Shown: piece after piece, positions 8,962 through 16,748 of the stretch | How the letters are laid out: each line of letters begins with the position of its first letter | Position numbering within the stretch: position 1 is the stretch's first letter | Origin: Neoactinobaculum massilliense | GTDB taxonomy: Bacteria; Actinomycetota; Actinomycetes; Actinomycetales; Actinomycetaceae | Length of the DNA stretch: 64,000 bases | Reading direction: 5' to 3' | Assembly (NCBI RefSeq): GCF_900604955.1 | Contig: NZ_UWPE01000001.1 | Coordinates: forward strand, 1,240,001-1,304,000 | Notes under the pieces: generated by a model | Databases searched by the model: none | Seen by the model: the letters and a program-made list of their open reading frames with translations, nothing else | Told to the model about the DNA's origin: nothing | Translations under genes and position numbers: made by a program

Positions 8962-9717
8962 ATGGATTCTCGTTTCACGCTCACTCCCAACCCGCGCCGT
9001 GGCTCCCGACCGCACCAGCGAGGTCACTCTAATTCGCACCGCGAGTCCGCTCCGACGGCGGACGGTGGCACGCCTACCCCGCATGGCCGGGGAGATGCGG
9101 CTGATAGCACCGCCACCCCGGACACCAATCGCTGGCTCCAGGCCATGGCCGCTAATCCCAACCATTCGCGCTGGTACGCGGAACGGTGGGTGAAGATTCA
9201 GGCTACCGGGCGCGACATTTTCGGCGAGGCGCGTTTAGCGGATGCCATGGCGCCGCGTCAGGCCGACATCCTGGATCTTGGCTCGGGTACCGGCCGCGTA
9301 GGCGGCTACCTTGCGCGGGCCGGGCATCGGGTGGTCGGCGTCGACCTGGACCCGTACCTGGTGAACGTGGCGCGCCATGATTGGCCCGAAGCCGAGTGGA
9401 TAGTAGGCAACATTGCGACGGCGTCGCTGACGGATGCGTCCGGTAATCCGCGCCTTTTTGACCTGGCGATCTCGAGTGGCAACGTGTTCACATTCCTCGC
9501 CCGCTCCGAACGCCGTCCAGCGCTGCGCAACCTCGCGCTCCATCTCAAGCCGAACGGTGTGGGACTGGTTGGTTTTGGTGCCGGCCGCGGTTACGCGTTC
9601 TCCGATTTCTTCGACGACGCCGCTGCCACCGGCCTGGCCCCACGGTTCCGTTTCGGTACGTGGCAGTTGGGCGCACCCGGTGATGACTTTTTGGTTGCCG
9701 TGCTGGTTCGCGCATAA
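8962..9717 (+). CDS. Class I SAM-dependent methyltransferase
   Basis: A 251-residue protein with a Rossmann-type methyltransferase core. Motif I is ILDLGSGTGRVGGYLA, motif post-I is VVGVDLDPYLVNVAR, and motif IV-like FDLAISSGNVFTFL. The first ~60 residues are low-complexity (Ser, Arg, His, Asp), so translation may instead begin at the Met of MAANPNHSRWYAERW (9145), where homology should start. No clear ribosome binding site decides this. The target is unknown. Confidence 0.78.
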   Translation: MDSRFTLTPNPRRGSRPHQRGHSNSHRESAPTADGGTPTPHGRGDAADSTATPDTNRWLQAMAANPNHSRWYAERWVKIQATGRDIFGEARLADAMAPRQADILDLGSGTGRVGGYLARAGHRVVGVDLDPYLVNVARHDWPEAEWIVGNIATASLTDASGNPRLFDLAISSGNVFTFLARSERRPALRNLALHLKPNGVGLVGFGAGRGYAFSDFFDDAAATGLAPRFRFGTWQLGAPGDDFLVAVLVRA

Positions 9718-9764
9718 AAGATTTTCTTCGGCCCTCGACTTGCGGGGCCACGTGCCAACCACGC

Positions 9765-10012
9765 TAGAGTTAGCAGCATGACAATTCGGTGCGCGGCAGA
9801 CTCCCCGGCGTGCGGTACTCCGCAGGCCGGCCGTCGCGCACATGGTGGCACCGGCATGACGTCCACCTGCACCGTGCACCACCTACCGGTGCCCGGTACG
9901 CGATGGCATTGGGGCCGCTAACCCAGCGGACCCAACGAGGAGTCCCCCGGCCTAGCCGGTACGAGGTTAGTAGCCCGCCCTCGATCCTCGCCCTCAGAGA
10001 GAAAGCATTGTC
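9765..10012 (+). promoter_or_regulatory. Long structured leader of the AroP-like permease
   Basis: This untranslated stretch of ~240 bases begins at a -10-like TAGAGT (9765-9770) and ends at the permease ATG. It contains a short ORF (9778-9921), a hairpin that overlaps the end of that ORF (CCGCT-AACCC-AGCGG, 9914-9928) and a second one in front of the permease (CCGGC-CTA-GCCGG). AGAGAGAAAG is the probable ribosome binding site. I see no T-run, so if this is an attenuator it does not use a classical terminator. Confidence 0.45.
9778..9921 (+). CDS. Possible leaderless leader peptide (47 aa) ending in RWHWGR
   Basis: An ATG eight bases downstream of a TAGAGT -10 hexamer opens a 47-codon ORF ending ...PVPGTRWHWGR. 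It would start at or next to the transcript's 5' end, as leaderless mRNAs of actinobacteria do. Two Trp codons flank a His codon just before the stop, directly where the RNA can fold. The gene that follows is an AroP-type aromatic amino-acid permease, which fits a translational sensor of Trp. There is no homology to support it as a protein; the alternative is a chance ORF in GC-rich DNA. Confidence 0.4.
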   Translation: MTIRCAADSPACGTPQAGRRAHGGTGMTSTCTVHHLPVPGTRWHWGR

Positions 10013-11374
10013 ATGTCATCCAGTCCCACCAATGACGCCGGCCTGAAGCGCGGGCTCGCCAACCGTCATATCCAGCTCATCGCGCTCGGCGGCGCCATCG
10101 GCACCGGCCTGTTTTATGGCTCGGCGGATTCCATTCAGCTGGCGGGACCAGCCATCCTGCTTGTGTACCTGTGCGGTGGCGGCATTATCTACCTGGTCAT
10201 GCGCGCGCTCGGCGAAATGAGCGTATATAACCCCGTGGCCGGCGCCTTCGCCGAATATGCCTACCGCTACTGGTCACCACGCGCCGGATTCGTGTCCGGA
10301 TGGAACTACTGGTTTAATTACATCTTCGTGGCCATGGCCGAATTATCGGTGGTGGGGATCTATATCAATTATTGGTTCCCCTCGGTCCCCACCTGGCTAA
10401 CGGCCGCCTTCTGCCTGGTATTTATCACCGCCATCAACCTCATGAGCGTGCGCGCTTTTGGAGAATTCGAATTCTGGTTTGCACTCATTAAAGTGGTGGC
10501 CATTATCGGCATGATCGTGCTGGGCCTGGCCGTCCTGGTCACGGGCCTCCAGGCGCCGCACCCGCAGACCACCGCCGGTTTCCTCACCGCGTTCTTCCCG
10601 AACGGGTGGAGCGGCACGGTCACCTCTTTTGTGGTGGTGATGTTCAGCTTCGGCGGTATCGAACTCATCGGCATCACGGCCGGGGAGGCACAGGATCCGC
10701 ACCGCTCCATTCCGCGCGCAATCCACCTGGTCATCCAACGTATTCTGATCTTCTACGTGCTTTCACTCGCCATCATTATGGCCGTCATTCCCTGGCAGTC
10801 CATTGACGGCAATATGAGCCCATTCGTACAGATTTTCGACGGCGTGGGCATCACGTTCGCGGCCCATATTCTCAACTTCGTGGTACTCACGGCGGCACTG
10901 TCCGTGTATAACTCGGGTTTGTATTCAAATGGCCGCATGCTTTACGCGCTGGCCGAGCAGGGTAATGCGCCCCGTTTCTTCAGCCGTACGAGCGCTCGAG
11001 GGGTCCCCTACCGCGGGGTCATGGTCAGTTCCGCGATCACGGTCATCGCCGTGGTCGTGGTGTTCCTATTCCCCGATTTTGCGTTTAACTACCTCATGTC
11101 TATTGCGCTGGTGGCGGGCATTATTAACTGGACGATGGTGATTATCACCCAGTTGAAGTTCCGCCAGCATCTCTCCGCAAAGGAGGCCGATGCGCTGGCG
11201 TTCCCCATGCCGGGCGGAAAGTTCTCCAGCGCGCTGGTACTTATCATGCTTGCCGCCTGCGTGGTGCTCATGGCGGTGCTGCCGCAGTATCGGGTGGCCG
11301 TCATAGTTGGACCGCTGTGGCTACTGGTGCTGCTGGGCGTCTATCAGCTCAAGGAAAAACTGGGGCGGAAGTAA
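10013..11374 (+). CDS. Amino-acid permease, AAT family, aromatic (AroP)-like
   Basis: A 12-helix APC-superfamily proton symporter (453 residues). The N-terminus LKRGLANRHIQLIALGGAIG and the following TGLF are the AAT-family signature, the substrate-backbone-binding helix 1. WNYWFNY, FPSVPTWL, INLMSVRAFGEFEFWFALIK and GGIELIGITAGEAQDP closely track AroP/PheP/ProY more than LysP or GabP. I therefore favour an aromatic or neutral amino acid as substrate, which the sequence alone cannot settle. It is a single-gene unit ending four bases before a convergent small gene. Confidence 0.88.
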   Translation: MSSSPTNDAGLKRGLANRHIQLIALGGAIGTGLFYGSADSIQLAGPAILLVYLCGGGIIYLVMRALGEMSVYNPVAGAFAEYAYRYWSPRAGFVSGWNYWFNYIFVAMAELSVVGIYINYWFPSVPTWLTAAFCLVFITAINLMSVRAFGEFEFWFALIKVVAIIGMIVLGLAVLVTGLQAPHPQTTAGFLTAFFPNGWSGTVTSFVVVMFSFGGIELIGITAGEAQDPHRSIPRAIHLVIQRILIFYVLSLAIIMAVIPWQSIDGNMSPFVQIFDGVGITFAAHILNFVVLTAALSVYNSGLYSNGRMLYALAEQGNAPRFFSRTSARGVPYRGVMVSSAITVIAVVVVFLFPDFAFNYLMSIALVAGIINWTMVIITQLKFRQHLSAKEADALAFPMPGGKFSSALVLIMLAACVVLMAVLPQYRVAVIVGPLWLLVLLGVYQLKEKLGRK

Positions 11375-11378
11375 CCGT

Positions 11379-11672
11379 CTACTTCCGGTATCCCAGCATG
11401 TAAGCGATAATCCAGGCGGCCGCCAGCACGCCGAGCATGAGGCCGATCGCCCACCCCACCTGCATGCCAAGTACCAGGAGCACCAGGAAGTACACGAGGG
11501 AGCCGACGCTGAAAAGGCTCTGCTGCCAGTATGGCGTGGGTGCGGGATCGGTGCGCTTGGCGCGCGCGGTCCGCGCCGTCGGCCCGCCACGCCGCATGAG
11601 CACCTCCACCAGCACAGCCGCGTACACGATTGACAGCGCCACGATGATGATGGTGGCAATTCCGTTGCTCAT
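11379..11672 (-). CDS. Small membrane protein, two helices
   Basis: This 97-residue protein has an N-terminal hydrophobic helix (ATIIIVALSIVYAAVLVEVL), a basic Pro/Arg-rich loop, and two closely spaced hydrophobic stretches (LFSVGSLVYFLVLLVLGM and WAIGLMLGVLAAAWIIAYML). No known domain is recognised. Its stop codon is four bases from that of the permease on the other strand. TGAAAG precedes the ATG. Codon use and membrane pattern make it a likely real gene of unknown function. Confidence 0.6.
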   Translation of the reverse strand: MSNGIATIIIVALSIVYAAVLVEVLMRRGGPTARTARAKRTDPAPTPYWQQSLFSVGSLVYFLVLLVLGMQVGWAIGLMLGVLAAAWIIAYMLGYRK

Positions 11673-11724
11673 GCTTTCAGTCTAACGACGCCGCCCCGGC
11701 GCGGTTCGCATCCGCGGCGTCGCT

Positions 11725-11809
11725 GAGTTGACGGAAAACTGTTCAAGTGACGGAAACGTTCGGTTTCAACCCTGATTCCGAACCCGAACCGGACGTTTTC
11801 CATCAACTC
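11725..11809. repeat. Long-arm imperfect inverted repeat in an intergenic gap
   Basis: Arms of 15 bases (GAGTTGACGGAAAAC at 11725 and its complement at 11795) match at 14 of 15 positions, 55 bases apart. A second nested similarity (GGAAACGTTCGG facing ACCGGACGTTTTCC) lies inside. It is in a 294-base gap between two genes on the minus strand. It could be an operator pair for the small membrane gene; nothing else codes here. Confidence 0.5.
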
Positions 11810-11903
11810 ATCAACAACCATCATTTGTGCCCCGATACCGGCCACCCACACGGCCGGTGGCGATGATAGGGGTATCCGGCCGGTTCCCGGTATTTGCCGA
11901 TGT

Positions 11904-11932
11904 ACCGCGCACCAGGTGATCTGGTGCGCGGT
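11904..11932 (-). terminator. Hairpin downstream of the SDR gene
   Basis: A perfect 12-bp stem (ACCGCGCACCAG with its complement) closes a 5-base loop, 34 bases after the SDR stop on the minus strand. No T-run follows, so it may act with Rho or simply protect the 3' end. Confidence 0.5.
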
Positions 11933-11966
11933 CAAGCCGGCGTCGCCTTCCCGGCCGCCCGTGGCC

Positions 11967-12848
11967 CTACGGGAGAAGCTTACCGCCGGTTACGCTCAGG
12001 GTTTCGCCCGAGATGTAGGAGGCATCCTCAGAGGCCAGGAACACGTAGGGCCCGGCCAGTTCTGCCGGCTGACCGGAGCGGCCCAGCGGCGCTGACTGCC
12101 CGAAGGTGGGGAGCTGATCGAGAGGCTTGCCGTGCGAGTTCTGCATGGGTGTCCACACGGGCCCCGGCGCCACGGAATTGACGCGGATCCCCTCGGGGCC
12201 GAGCAGCTGCGCCAGTCCCTTGGCCAGGTTGTTCACGGCGGCCTTGGTCATCGCGTAGTCGATGATGTCCGGCGAGGGCTGATAGGCCTGAATGGAGGTG
12301 GTGATGATGATCGAAGAACCAGGCTTGAGATGCGGAATGGCCGCGCGCACGGTGTAGAAGGTGCCGTACACGTTGAGTTTCATGGTCTGGTCAAAATCCT
12401 CATCCGAAATATCCACGATGGATGGATGAGTAATCTGGCGGCCGGCGTTTGCTACCACCAGATCCAGTCCGCCCAGCTCCTTCGCTGCGCGGTCTACGCT
12501 CGCGGCCATGAAGTGTGGATCCTTCTGTTCGCCGGGGAGGAGCACAATTTTGCGACCGGCAGCCGTCACCTGCGCCGCTACCCGGTCCGCATCCTCCTGC
12601 TCCTCCGGCTGGTAGGTGATGGCTACGTCCGCGCCCTCGCGCGCGAAGGCCACGGCCACGGCGGAACCGATACCGGAATCACCACCGGTAACGATCGCAC
12701 GCCGGCCCTCCAGCCGCCCGTGCCCCCGGTAGGTGTCAAACCCGTGTTCTGCGCGGGGGTTGAGCCCGGATTCCAGCCCGGGCTCCTCTTGATTAACGGC
12801 CTCGGGAGAAATCCGAGGATACTTTGTGCGCGGATCGATGAGCGCCAT
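11967..12848 (-). CDS. Short-chain dehydrogenase/reductase (YhdF/YghA-like)
   Basis: A 293-residue NAD(P)-dependent oxidoreductase of the classical SDR type with the ~45-residue N-terminal extension seen in YhdF/YghA-like enzymes. The nucleotide motif is TGGDSGIGSAVA, NAG is in VVANAGRQ, the catalytic Ser lies in IITTSIQAYQ, and Tyr-x3-Lys in DYAMTKAAV. The C-terminus YISGETLSVTGGKLLP is family-typical. GGAAGG before the chosen ATG decides against the longer frame, which starts 33 codons upstream. It follows the Cys-tail protein gene by 108 bases on the same strand and may be co-transcribed. The substrate is unknown. Confidence 0.85.
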   Translation of the reverse strand: MALIDPRTKYPRISPEAVNQEEPGLESGLNPRAEHGFDTYRGHGRLEGRRAIVTGGDSGIGSAVAVAFAREGADVAITYQPEEQEDADRVAAQVTAAGRKIVLLPGEQKDPHFMAASVDRAAKELGGLDLVVANAGRQITHPSIVDISDEDFDQTMKLNVYGTFYTVRAAIPHLKPGSSIIITTSIQAYQPSPDIIDYAMTKAAVNNLAKGLAQLLGPEGIRVNSVAPGPVWTPMQNSHGKPLDQLPTFGQSAPLGRSGQPAELAGPYVFLASEDASYISGETLSVTGGKLLP

Positions 12849-12956
12849 AACTATCCTTCCGTTCGTCCTCATTCGAGGGTAACGGAGCCGGGCCGCCGCA
12901 GGGCCGCGTATCCGCGCCGGACATAGCACCGCGTACCCACCGCTCACCGGCAGGTC

Positions 12957-13649
12957 CTAGCAGTTGCAGGAGCCCCCGCACCCACACGCCCCATCGGCGT
13001 CGTGCCCGGCGCCTTCACCGCCGCAGCCGCAGGCGGCCTCCCCCTGCCCGGCACCTTCACCGCCGCACCCGCAGGAGCCACCGCACCCGCAGCCGCCCTG
13101 CTGGCCGTTTTCGACGATAGCCTGCCAGTTCGCTACGAAGCCCAGCCGGGAATCCTGGTCCGCATCGGTACCGTGCCACATCATGAGCATGGCATCCATG
13201 GACTCGTCCAGCATGACCTCACGGAGCACGGACACCTCGCCGATCAGCGGATGCTGGTAGGCGGACGTACCGCCCGCAGATGTCCCCGCCGCGGCAGCGA
13301 AATAACGTTCGAACTCATCCGTGGACCGGAGGCCGTCTACTACCGCGGTGAGGTCGGCGTCGTCGGGATGAACCTGAAGCGCGGAGATAAGCAGGGCGGC
13401 AATGTCCGTTGCCACCGCATCCCAATCACCGAAGAATCCGCGCGCCCGCTCGTCAGCGAACACGTACTGCGCGAGCGACGGCTCCGCGGGCGCTGATTCG
13501 TCGAATAGGTCGAAGAGAAGTCCGCGCCCATACACGTTGGACAGCGCGATGCGGCCGTATCGGTCCAGCACAATCGCTGGCCCGGTGACGTTGGAAATGG
13601 CAGTTGTCAGCGCCTCGGAGAGTGCCGGCGCCTCGTCCTCAATAGTCAT
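12957..13649 (-). CDS. MmyB-type ligand-binding domain protein lacking its HTH, with Cys-rich tail
   Basis: Residues ~15-175 match the ligand-binding domain of MmyB/MltR-type transcription factors: IVLDRYGRIALSNVYGRGL, LAQYVFADERARGFFGDWDA, HPLIGEVSVLREVML. In that family an N-terminal XRE helix-turn-helix normally precedes it; here translation starts directly at the domain, and no HTH is encoded upstream. The last ~50 residues are a tail of CGCGG repeats with ten Cys and many Gly, resembling a metal or Fe-S binding segment. A 6-6 palindrome stands 47 bases upstream. It could be a metal-binding effector or a partner of a separate regulator. The domain assignment is firm; the role is unknown. 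Confidence 0.75.
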   Translation of the reverse strand: MTIEDEAPALSEALTTAISNVTGPAIVLDRYGRIALSNVYGRGLLFDLFDESAPAEPSLAQYVFADERARGFFGDWDAVATDIAALLISALQVHPDDADLTAVVDGLRSTDEFERYFAAAAGTSAGGTSAYQHPLIGEVSVLREVMLDESMDAMLMMWHGTDADQDSRLGFVANWQAIVENGQQGGCGCGGSCGCGGEGAGQGEAACGCGGEGAGHDADGACGCGGSCNC

Positions 13650-13695
13650 GCCGCCAATGTACCGGCCCGGGGTTGCAGCGGCGCCACCATTTACG

Positions 13696-13714
13696 TTACA
13701 TAAATATCATGTAA
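13696..13714. promoter_or_regulatory. Palindromic operator candidate
   Basis: TTACAT and ATGTAA form perfect 6-bp half sites separated by 7 bases within an AT-rich patch, 47 bases upstream of the HTH-less MmyB-type gene. Its position fits a promoter-overlapping operator for that gene. The regulator is unknown. Confidence 0.4.
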
Positions 13715-13842
13715 TCCCGGCGACGCCGCCCATACGCGTCCGTTCACAGACCGGCACGTTCGCGGACCGCAGGCACGGGCATCTCAGCAGCCATCCGGGC
13801 AGGTTTGCGGCAAGCTTGCCGACTGCAGGCACGGGCATCTCC

Positions 13843-14697
13843 CTAACGCCCCGCCAGATCCAGCAGCCCGTTGACGGTGCGGACTACGCCGGCCTCGGAG
13901 TTCATGGGGGCTATGTAGCGCGCGGCCGCCAGCACATCGGGATGCGCGTTGGCCATCGCAAACGATAAATCGGCGCGAGAAAACATCGAGATGTCATTGT
14001 GAAAATCACCGAAAGCCACCGTTTGCGCGGGCGTAATGCCAAAATGCTCCTGCACGACGGCGATCGCGCGCCCCTTGGAGGCATCACGGGGATTAATGTC
14101 CACCCAGTGCTGGCCGGACTGGGTGACATCCGCGAGGCCGCGCAGTTCCTCCAGCGCCGGCAGAATATGGGTGGCCGGGTCCGCAAAATCATAGGCCGCT
14201 ATCTTGAATGCGCCACCCGGCAGCGCCAGCAGGTCATCCACCACACGATTCGCGTGATAGTAGGCCAGGCTCTCCTTCACGAATTCCGGATTGTTTAGTT
14301 CCGCATAGGCGGCGTCCTCGCCGCAATAGATAATGCCCACCGGAGCCGCGCGGGTATTGAGCGTGCGCAGAATGCTCACGGCCCGGTACGCCACCCGCGC
14401 GGGGAGGAACGTGGTGGCAATGCTGGTGCCATCAATCCCCACGTTGGCCCCATTTTCCGCGATGATAGGCATGGACGCGCCCCAGGGGCCAAACATGTCT
14501 TCCAGCGTTTGGAGCTGCCTGCCCGAGCCCGGCACGAAACGGACGCCCGCCGCGGCCATGCGCTCCATGAGCGCCGCGAAACCGGCCGGAAGCGTCTTGT
14601 CCGGCAGTAGCAGCGTGCCATCCAGATCCGCCACCACCAGCTGAATATCCGCCGCCCGCTGGGCAAGAGAATTGAGATCCGTGGGATTCGGCCGCAT
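13843..14697 (-). CDS. HAD-superfamily Cof-type phosphatase
   Basis: A 284-residue HAD class IIB hydrolase. Motif I is VVADLDGTLL with the nucleophile Asp, motif II lies around VRFVPGSGRQ, and motif IV is VAFGDFHNDISMF, which supplies the Mg-binding acidic residues. These enzymes dephosphorylate sugar phosphates, FMN or pyridoxal phosphate; specificity cannot be read from the sequence. GGAAGGAGGAGCA before the ATG decides the start against a 75-codon longer frame. It lies downstream of the OsmC gene on the same strand, behind a terminator. Confidence 0.87.
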   Translation of the reverse strand: MRPNPTDLNSLAQRAADIQLVVADLDGTLLLPDKTLPAGFAALMERMAAAGVRFVPGSGRQLQTLEDMFGPWGASMPIIAENGANVGIDGTSIATTFLPARVAYRAVSILRTLNTRAAPVGIIYCGEDAAYAELNNPEFVKESLAYYHANRVVDDLLALPGGAFKIAAYDFADPATHILPALEELRGLADVTQSGQHWVDINPRDASKGRAIAVVQEHFGITPAQTVAFGDFHNDISMFSRADLSFAMANAHPDVLAAARYIAPMNSEAGVVRTVNGLLDLAGR

Positions 14698-14716
14698 TGC
14701 TCCTCCTTCCGCCCAA

Positions 14717-14749
14717 TTATAAAGGCCACCCGCCGCAAAGCAGGTGGCC
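14717..14749 (-). terminator. Terminator of the OsmC gene
   Basis: On the minus strand, GGCCACCTGC pairs with GCGGGTGGCC (one G-T wobble) around a 6-base loop and is followed by TTTATAATT. It lies 70 bases after the OsmC stop and just before the HAD gene's ribosome binding site. Confidence 0.7.
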
Positions 14750-14818
14750 CATAGGCGGTCCACACCGGCCCCGAAACGCCTCGGAACTCTAGCGCCAACA
14801 GCCAGACAGCTAGCCCCT

Positions 14819-15253
14819 CTAGGCGAGCGCTGCGTCCAGCGTAATCTCCACGCCGGCCAGGGCGCGCGATACCGGGCAGCCCTTGATTGTGTCAGCAGCA
14901 ATCTTCTGGAATGCCGCGTCATCGAGCCCCGGAACGGTCACGCGCGCCGTGAGCTCGGACTTGGTGATGGTGGGGACGCCCTCCACGTTCACGAAGTGAA
15001 CAGTAGCGGTGGTCTCCACGGCGGTGGAGGGGGTGCCGTTATCAGCCAGCGCACCCGCCAGCGCCATGGAGAAGCATGATGCGTGAGCCGCCGCGATGAG
15101 TTCCTCCGGGCTGGTATTGCCGGCGGGCTCGCCCGTGCGGGAGGCCCAGGTCACCTGCTGGTTGTTGAGAGAACCGGACGGGGAATCCAGGATGGTGCCG
15201 CTGCCCGCGCCAAGATCGCCCTTCCAAACAACGGATACATCGCGCTCTGCCAT
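14819..15253 (-). CDS. OsmC-family peroxiredoxin
   Basis: A thiol-dependent peroxide reductase of the OsmC/Ohr fold (144 residues). Both redox-active cysteines are visible: the peroxidatic one in EELIAAAHASCFSMAL and the resolving one in IKGCPVSRAL. TGEPAGNTSPEELIAAAH and a PAGNTSP core favour OsmC over Ohr. It detoxifies organic hydroperoxides in the cytoplasm. AGAGGAGAAATC precedes the ATG. It is a single-gene unit, divergent from the aminotransferase. Confidence 0.9.
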   Translation of the reverse strand: MAERDVSVVWKGDLGAGSGTILDSPSGSLNNQQVTWASRTGEPAGNTSPEELIAAAHASCFSMALAGALADNGTPSTAVETTATVHFVNVEGVPTITKSELTARVTVPGLDDAAFQKIAADTIKGCPVSRALAGVEITLDAALA

Positions 15254-15404
15254 GATTTCTCCTCTCGCTTTTCCTGCGCCGAGTGGCGCCGAACACTCTC
15301 ACGCTAATGCTCGCGCGGCCCACAGTCATGAGCACGGCGCTCAGGGCGAACGCAACCGCGGACTGAACCATTACAGCCGGTGCCGGGGCCGGTACGGTGG
15401 AACC

Positions 15405-16589
15405 ATGCGTTTTTCCGCTCGGATCCCCAACGCCACTCTGAATGCGCCCGCCCGTACCGCCCGGAAGGCTGCCGCCAGCGGGCACCCACCGTTTAACCTG
15501 GCCGATTCCAACCCCACTCGTCACGGTCTAGGCACGCCGATACTCAATAATCCGTGGGCCTCGGATCCACGCGGACCACTTGCCTCCCGGCGGCTGCTGG
15601 CGGATTTTCTCGCCACCTCCGGGCACCGCGCAGTGGACCCGGACAATCTTTACCTTCTCTCCTCCACCTCGCAGGGGTACGCCTGGCTATTTAAATTGCT
15701 CTGCGATCCGGGCAGCGCCGTACTCTCCCCCACGCCTGGCTATCCGCTGGTGTCCACTCTGGCCGGCCTAGAGAACGTTGAGGAAATCCCCTATCCGTTG
15801 CACTTTGACGGCACCTGGTATGTGGACGTGGCTGAGGTGGAGCGCATCCTGCGAGCCACCAACCGGGTGCGGGCGCTGGTGCTTATCAGCCCGAATAATC
15901 CCACCGGCTCCTATCTGCACGCGGAGGACATTGCGGCGCTCACCCGCCTCTGCACCCGTTTCAACATACCAATCATTGCGGACGAGGTATTTTTCGATTT
16001 TCGCTTCGCTTCTGGCAATGGTTACACCCACGCAAGCGGGCCAGTCGGTCAGCGCCTCGCCGGCCGGCCGGAGGTGCTCACCTTTGCCCTCGACGGTCTC
16101 TCCAAGAAGCTTGCGGCGCCGCAGGCAAAGGTGGGATGGATCGAGGTTTCCGGACCGGACGCGGACGTACGTGAAGCCAAAGCGCGCCTCGACGTCGTCG
16201 CCGACGCCTACCTTCCCGTCAGCTCACTCACCGTGGAACGTCTTCCCGAGTTGCTGGCCGGCGTACCCGAGCGGCTCGAAGCCGTGGGCGCCCGTACCGC
16301 GCGTAATCTCACCGCACTCGAGCGGGCCGTGAGTGCAGACGCCTCCGGCCTGACCACCGTACTCATTCCCGAAGCCGGGTGGAACGCGCTCATTCGTTTT
16401 CCCGCCACCGTGGACGAGGACGCACTGGTCACCACGCTCATCCGCGAGCGCGGCTACACCGTGCAGCCCGGTTACTTCTTTGATATGGCCTCACCGGGGT
16501 ACGTGTCCGTGTCGCTGCTGCTAGAGCCCACGGTGTTCGACGCCGGTGTGGCCGCGATTCTGGAGACCGTTGCGAGGCTTGCAGGGTAG
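15405..16589 (+). CDS. PLP-dependent aminotransferase, class I/II
   Basis: A fold-type I aminotransferase of 394 residues. Recognisable elements are SSTSQGYAWLFKLL, TPGYPLVSTLA, the ISPNNPTGSYL motif, ADEVFFDF (the PLP-ring Asp) and the Schiff-base Lys in ALDGLSKKLAAPQAKVGW. The C-terminal small domain ends with an Arg-containing FPATVDEDALV segment. GTACGGTGG is a weak ribosome binding site before the ATG; the frame is open further upstream but runs through the OsmC gene. The substrate is unknown; relatives act on aromatic or branched amino acids, or as MalY-type lyases. Confidence 0.82.
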   Translation: MRFSARIPNATLNAPARTARKAAASGHPPFNLADSNPTRHGLGTPILNNPWASDPRGPLASRRLLADFLATSGHRAVDPDNLYLLSSTSQGYAWLFKLLCDPGSAVLSPTPGYPLVSTLAGLENVEEIPYPLHFDGTWYVDVAEVERILRATNRVRALVLISPNNPTGSYLHAEDIAALTRLCTRFNIPIIADEVFFDFRFASGNGYTHASGPVGQRLAGRPEVLTFALDGLSKKLAAPQAKVGWIEVSGPDADVREAKARLDVVADAYLPVSSLTVERLPELLAGVPERLEAVGARTARNLTALERAVSADASGLTTVLIPEAGWNALIRFPATVDEDALVTTLIRERGYTVQPGYFFDMASPGYVSVSLLLEPTVFDAGVAAILETVARLAG

Positions 16590-16675
16590 CGTGAGGCGAT
16601 TGGGCGCTTTCGCAAGTCGCCTTACCGGGACTAAAACCACTGTTTTTACCCTGTCACACGTGGGATACGCCACTG

Positions 16676-16692
16676 GTTACCGTTTTGTAACC
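16676..16692 (+). promoter_or_regulatory. Operator candidate upstream of the ABC sugar importer
   Basis: GGTTAC and GTAACC form a perfect inverted repeat around CGTTTT. Read as direct units, GTTACC and GTAACC start 11 bases apart, the spacing of MtrA-type boxes. It lies 57 bases upstream of the first permease. Confidence 0.4.
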
Positions 16693-16748
16693 ATTCCTTA
16701 AGCATCCCGACACATCGCGTTTTCCTTGGCTCCGTACTTTCGATCCAC

